Below, one piece after another: positions 19,725 through 21,603 of a stretch of DNA of 21,603 bases. Below the pieces are notes generated by a model. The model ran no database searches, was not told the DNA's origin, and worked only from the letters and a program-made list of their open reading frames with translations. Source of the DNA: an uncultured Armatimonadota bacterium (GTDB lineage: Bacteria; Armatimonadota; UBA5829; DTJY01). The stretch's first letter is position 1, and the number at the start of each line of letters is the position of its first letter. The DNA is taken from contig CALNCU010000186.1 of NCBI GenBank assembly GCA_937875395.1, positions 1 through 21,603 on the forward strand, given 5' to 3'. A program made the position numbers and the translations under genes.

Positions 19725-21293
19725 TTGAAAAATAAATTAATGACCGCGTGGGAAGCCGTTCAGCTTATAAAGGACGGCCATACAATCTCAAGCGGCGGAT
19801 TTGCAGGAAGCGGACATCCCGAAGAGATAACCCTCACACTTGAAAAATACTTCCTTAAGACCGGCCATCCCAAAGACCTTACACTTGTCTGCACGGCGGG
19901 GCAGGGCGATGGGAAGAATCTGGGGCTTAACCACCTGGCGCATCAGGGGCTCATCAAGCGCGTGATAGGCGGCCACTGGAACCTTATGCCCAAGCTGGGG
20001 AAGATGGTCCTTGAGAATAAGATAGAGGCCTATAATTTCCCCCTCGGCATGATTTCCCACCTCTACCGGGACATTGCCGCCGGAAAGCCCGGCACGGTCT
20101 CCCACGTGGGGCTTCATACCTTTGTAGACCCCAGAGTTGATGGAGGCAAGCTAAACAGCCGCACCACGGAAGATCTGGTGGAGCTTATCCACCTCTCCGG
20201 GAAGGAATGGCTCTTCTACAAGGCATTCCCCATCCATGTAGCAATTCTAAGGGGCACAACCGCAGATGCAAAAGGCAACATCACGCTGGAAAAAGAGATA
20301 GGCACGCTAGAAATGCTCTCCATGGCTCAGGCGGCAAAGAACTCCGGCGGGATAGTGATTGCCCAGGTATCACGGGTGATAGATAGAATAAACACAAGTC
20401 CGTGGCTGGTTAAAATTCCTGGAATGATGGTAGATGCCATAGTAGTTGCAAGCCCGGAAAACCATCACCAGACCTATGCAGAGGTTTACAATCCCGCATA
20501 CTGCAAGCATCAGGGCGACCAGCTTATCCACCTTGAACGCATGGCGCTGGATCATCGGAAGGTAATCTGCCGGCGTGCCTCAATGGAGGTAGTCAGCCAG
20601 TCCATAGTAAACCTGGGGATAGGCATACCGGAGGGGATAGCCAGCGTTACGGATGAAGAAGGTATAAGGGATCAGATGATCCTTACCCTGGAGGCCGGAG
20701 CCATAGGCGGAGTCCCGGCGCCGGGACTAAGCTTTGGCGCCACCGTAAACCCGGAAGCCATTATAGACCAGGGCGCCATCTTTGATTTTTATGACGGCGG
20801 CGGAATAGATATGGCCTTCCTGGGTATGGCGCAAGTAGACAGGCACGGCAACGTGAACGTAAGCAAGTTTGGCTCTAGAGTTGCAGGCGCAGGCGGCTTT
20901 ATAAATATCACCCAAAATTCCAAAGTGGTTGCATTCTGCGGAACATTTATGGCCGGCATGCAAAAGATAGAAGTGGGCGATGGAAAGATAAGCATAATAG
21001 AAGAAGCGTCGCATCAAAAGTTTATAGACCAGGTGGAGCATATAACCTTTAACGGGGGCTATGCAAAAAAGTGCGGGCACCGCGTGCTCTATATTACGGA
21101 GCGTGCAGTCTTTGAGATGCGCGCAGAGGGCGTCACTTTAATAGAGATTGCCCCCGGTCTTGATCTGCAAAAGGATATACTGGATCATATGGGCTTTAAG
21201 CCCGCCATAGCCCCGGACTTGAAACTTATGGATGAACGCATCTTTTACGAGAAACTTATGGGCCTTGCAACCCAGGTAAAATCCGGCAGCTAA
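19725..21293 (+). CDS. Family I acyl-CoA:carboxylate CoA-transferase (fused alpha/beta, propionate CoA-transferase-like)
   Basis: The product is 522 residues, the length of single-chain family I CoA-transferases in which alpha and beta halves are fused. The first half begins MTAWEAVQLIKDGHTISSGGFAGSGHPEE. The second has IVNLGIGIPEGIA and LEAGAIGGVPAPGLSFG, in which E323 is the expected catalytic glutamate that carries the CoA thioester; the EAG..GG version is that of propionate/lactate CoA-transferases rather than ENG of succinyl-CoA:3-ketoacid enzymes. It swaps CoA between short-chain acids in fermentation; the exact acids are not visible. The start is TTG with GAGGTG five to six bases before it. 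It has its own promoter and no functional partner immediately beside it. A link to the aryl-CoA operon is possible but speculative. Confidence 0.92.
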   Translation: MKNKLMTAWEAVQLIKDGHTISSGGFAGSGHPEEITLTLEKYFLKTGHPKDLTLVCTAGQGDGKNLGLNHLAHQGLIKRVIGGHWNLMPKLGKMVLENKIEAYNFPLGMISHLYRDIAAGKPGTVSHVGLHTFVDPRVDGGKLNSRTTEDLVELIHLSGKEWLFYKAFPIHVAILRGTTADAKGNITLEKEIGTLEMLSMAQAAKNSGGIVIAQVSRVIDRINTSPWLVKIPGMMVDAIVVASPENHHQTYAEVYNPAYCKHQGDQLIHLERMALDHRKVICRRASMEVVSQSIVNLGIGIPEGIASVTDEEGIRDQMILTLEAGAIGGVPAPGLSFGATVNPEAIIDQGAIFDFYDGGGIDMAFLGMAQVDRHGNVNVSKFGSRVAGAGGFINITQNSKVVAFCGTFMAGMQKIEVGDGKISIIEEASHQKFIDQVEHITFNGGYAKKCGHRVLYITERAVFEMRAEGVTLIEIAPGLDLQKDILDHMGFKPAIAPDLKLMDERIFYEKLMGLATQVKSGS

Positions 21294-21320
21294 ACACTGG
21301 CGAAAACCGCCGAATCATTG

Positions 21321-21326
21321 TATAAT
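21321..21326 (+). promoter_or_regulatory. Probable -10 box for tRNA-Ser
   Basis: A perfect TATAAT lies about 75 bases before the tRNA; the -35 position (TGGCGA at 21298) is poor. A hairpin GGATTGG (21358-21364)/CCAATCC (21384-21390) sits in the leader, ten bases before the mature tRNA, without a T run. Confidence 0.45.
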
Positions 21327-21399
21327 CTAACTGCAAGGATAATTCACCCGCATGCCCGGATTGGCAGGGGAACCGTACCTTGCCCAATCCCCAAAATAC

Positions 21400-21487
21400 G
21401 GAGGGGTGCCCGAGCGGTTTAAGGGAGCGGTCTTGAAAACCGTCGTGGTGCAAGCCACCGTGGGTTCGAATCCCACCCCCTCCGCCA
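21400..21487 (+). tRNA. tRNA-Ser (anticodon UGA)
   Basis: The 88-base sequence folds as a class II tRNA. The acceptor GGAGGGG (21400-21406) pairs with CCCCTCC (21477-21483), then discriminator G and encoded CCA. The anticodon stem GCGGT/ACCGT encloses loop CTTGAAA, so the anticodon is TGA and reads UCA/UCG serine codons. The long variable arm CGTGGTGCAAGCCACCG and the TTCGAAT T-loop are clear. Confidence 0.97.
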
Positions 21488-21517
21488 TGTTTTAAGATCA
21501 ATTCCTCATTATTTCCC

Positions 21518-21526
21518 TGTGGATAA
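21518..21526 (-). other. Single DnaA-box-like nonamer
   Basis: TGTGGATAA is the complement of TTATCCACA, the consensus DnaA box. It lies in the AT-rich 116 bases after the tRNA, which also hold a CCAATAT direct repeat and no gene. One box without dnaA or dnaN nearby is not evidence of an origin. Confidence 0.25.
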
Positions 21527-21603
21527 CTTTTGCCATAGGGTTATTTTTCATGTTTTGCCAATATATTTACCAATATCGCCTGAAAAGTTCGCCCCTTTTG
21601 TTG

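Noticed and set aside
21256..21501. Minus-strand open frame of 81 residues with GGGGGIRTHG and FQDRSLKPLGHPS
   Set aside because: It is the antisense of the tRNA-Ser gene, a well-known spurious frame in databases.
21488..21603. Replication origin at the right edge (DnaA-box-like nonamer, AT-rich, CCAATAT repeat)
   Set aside because: Only one perfect box and no replication gene in view; a similar nonamer also occurs by chance inside proB near 14373.
21400..21603. tRNA-Ser as an integration site of a mobile element
   Set aside because: No integrase gene and no second copy of the tRNA 3' end is visible; the window ends 116 bases later.

Overview
The window is ordinary bacterial chromosome: dense, moderately GC-rich, with tightly packed operons, strong sigma70-type promoters, frequent TTG starts and one tRNA with an encoded CCA. 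The taxonomy is inference. A prepilin with the terminal H-X9-DG motif and an 'LLVVIAIIAILAAILFPVFA' leader is typical of Armatimonadota and Planctomycetes-like lineages. Ribosomal protein L27 lacks the Firmicutes N-terminal extension and no prp protease gene lies between rplU and rpmA. A small alpha/beta-type acid-soluble spore protein (SASP) gene is nevertheless present. Oxygen-sensitive 2-oxoacid chemistry (indolepyruvate:ferredoxin oxidoreductase), Fe-S assembly genes and B12 dependence suggest an anaerobe. The best guess is an Armatimonadota-like or other deep-branching terrabacterial anaerobe.

Layout. 1-98 (-): N-terminus of a probable epoxyqueuosine-reductase-like Fe-S protein. 164-913 (-): IclR-family regulator, with a clear promoter overlapped by TTGAA/TTCAA palindromes. 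1226-8284 (+): six-gene aryl-acid operon, iorA-iorB-paaK-sodium symporter-paaK paralogue-double ACT protein, closed by a bidirectional terminator. 8349-8522 (-): SASP. 8707-10924 (+): MarR-type regulator with a C-terminal cysteine cluster, iscU/nifU-type scaffold, small NifU-C-domain protein, and serine acetyltransferase. 10925-11435: intergenic, with a candidate orphan non-coding RNA that has its own promoter and terminator. 11436-17589 (-): rplU-rpmA, a terminator, then obg-proB-nadD-LCP-rsfS-TPR/membrane protein. 17754-19386 (+): promoter, adenosylcobalamin riboswitch, terminator, PduO-type cobalamin adenosyltransferase and the prepilin-like protein. 19387-19724: intergenic, with a dispersed repeat and a long hairpin. 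19725-21293 (+): family I CoA-transferase. 21400-21487 (+): tRNA-Ser(UGA), followed by AT-rich sequence to the end.

How the genes work together. IorAB oxidatively decarboxylates arylpyruvates from aromatic amino acids to aryl-acetyl-CoA. The two PaaK-type ligases interconvert arylacetates and their CoA esters, the symporter probably moves the acid or its precursor, and the ACT protein probably senses an amino acid. The divergent IclR protein is the obvious regulator. The MarR-isc-nfu-cysE run joins Fe-S cluster assembly to the first step of cysteine synthesis. The minus-strand cluster is a reduced version of the classical rplU-rpmA-obg-proBA-nadD-yqeK-lytR-rsfS order, lacking prp, proA and yqeK.

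No mobile element, prophage, CRISPR array or defence system is visible. The most unusual items are the cysteine-bearing MarR regulator beside iscU, the orphan RNA at about 11305-11437, the dispersed palindromic repeats, and the prepilin gene sitting behind a cobalamin riboswitch.
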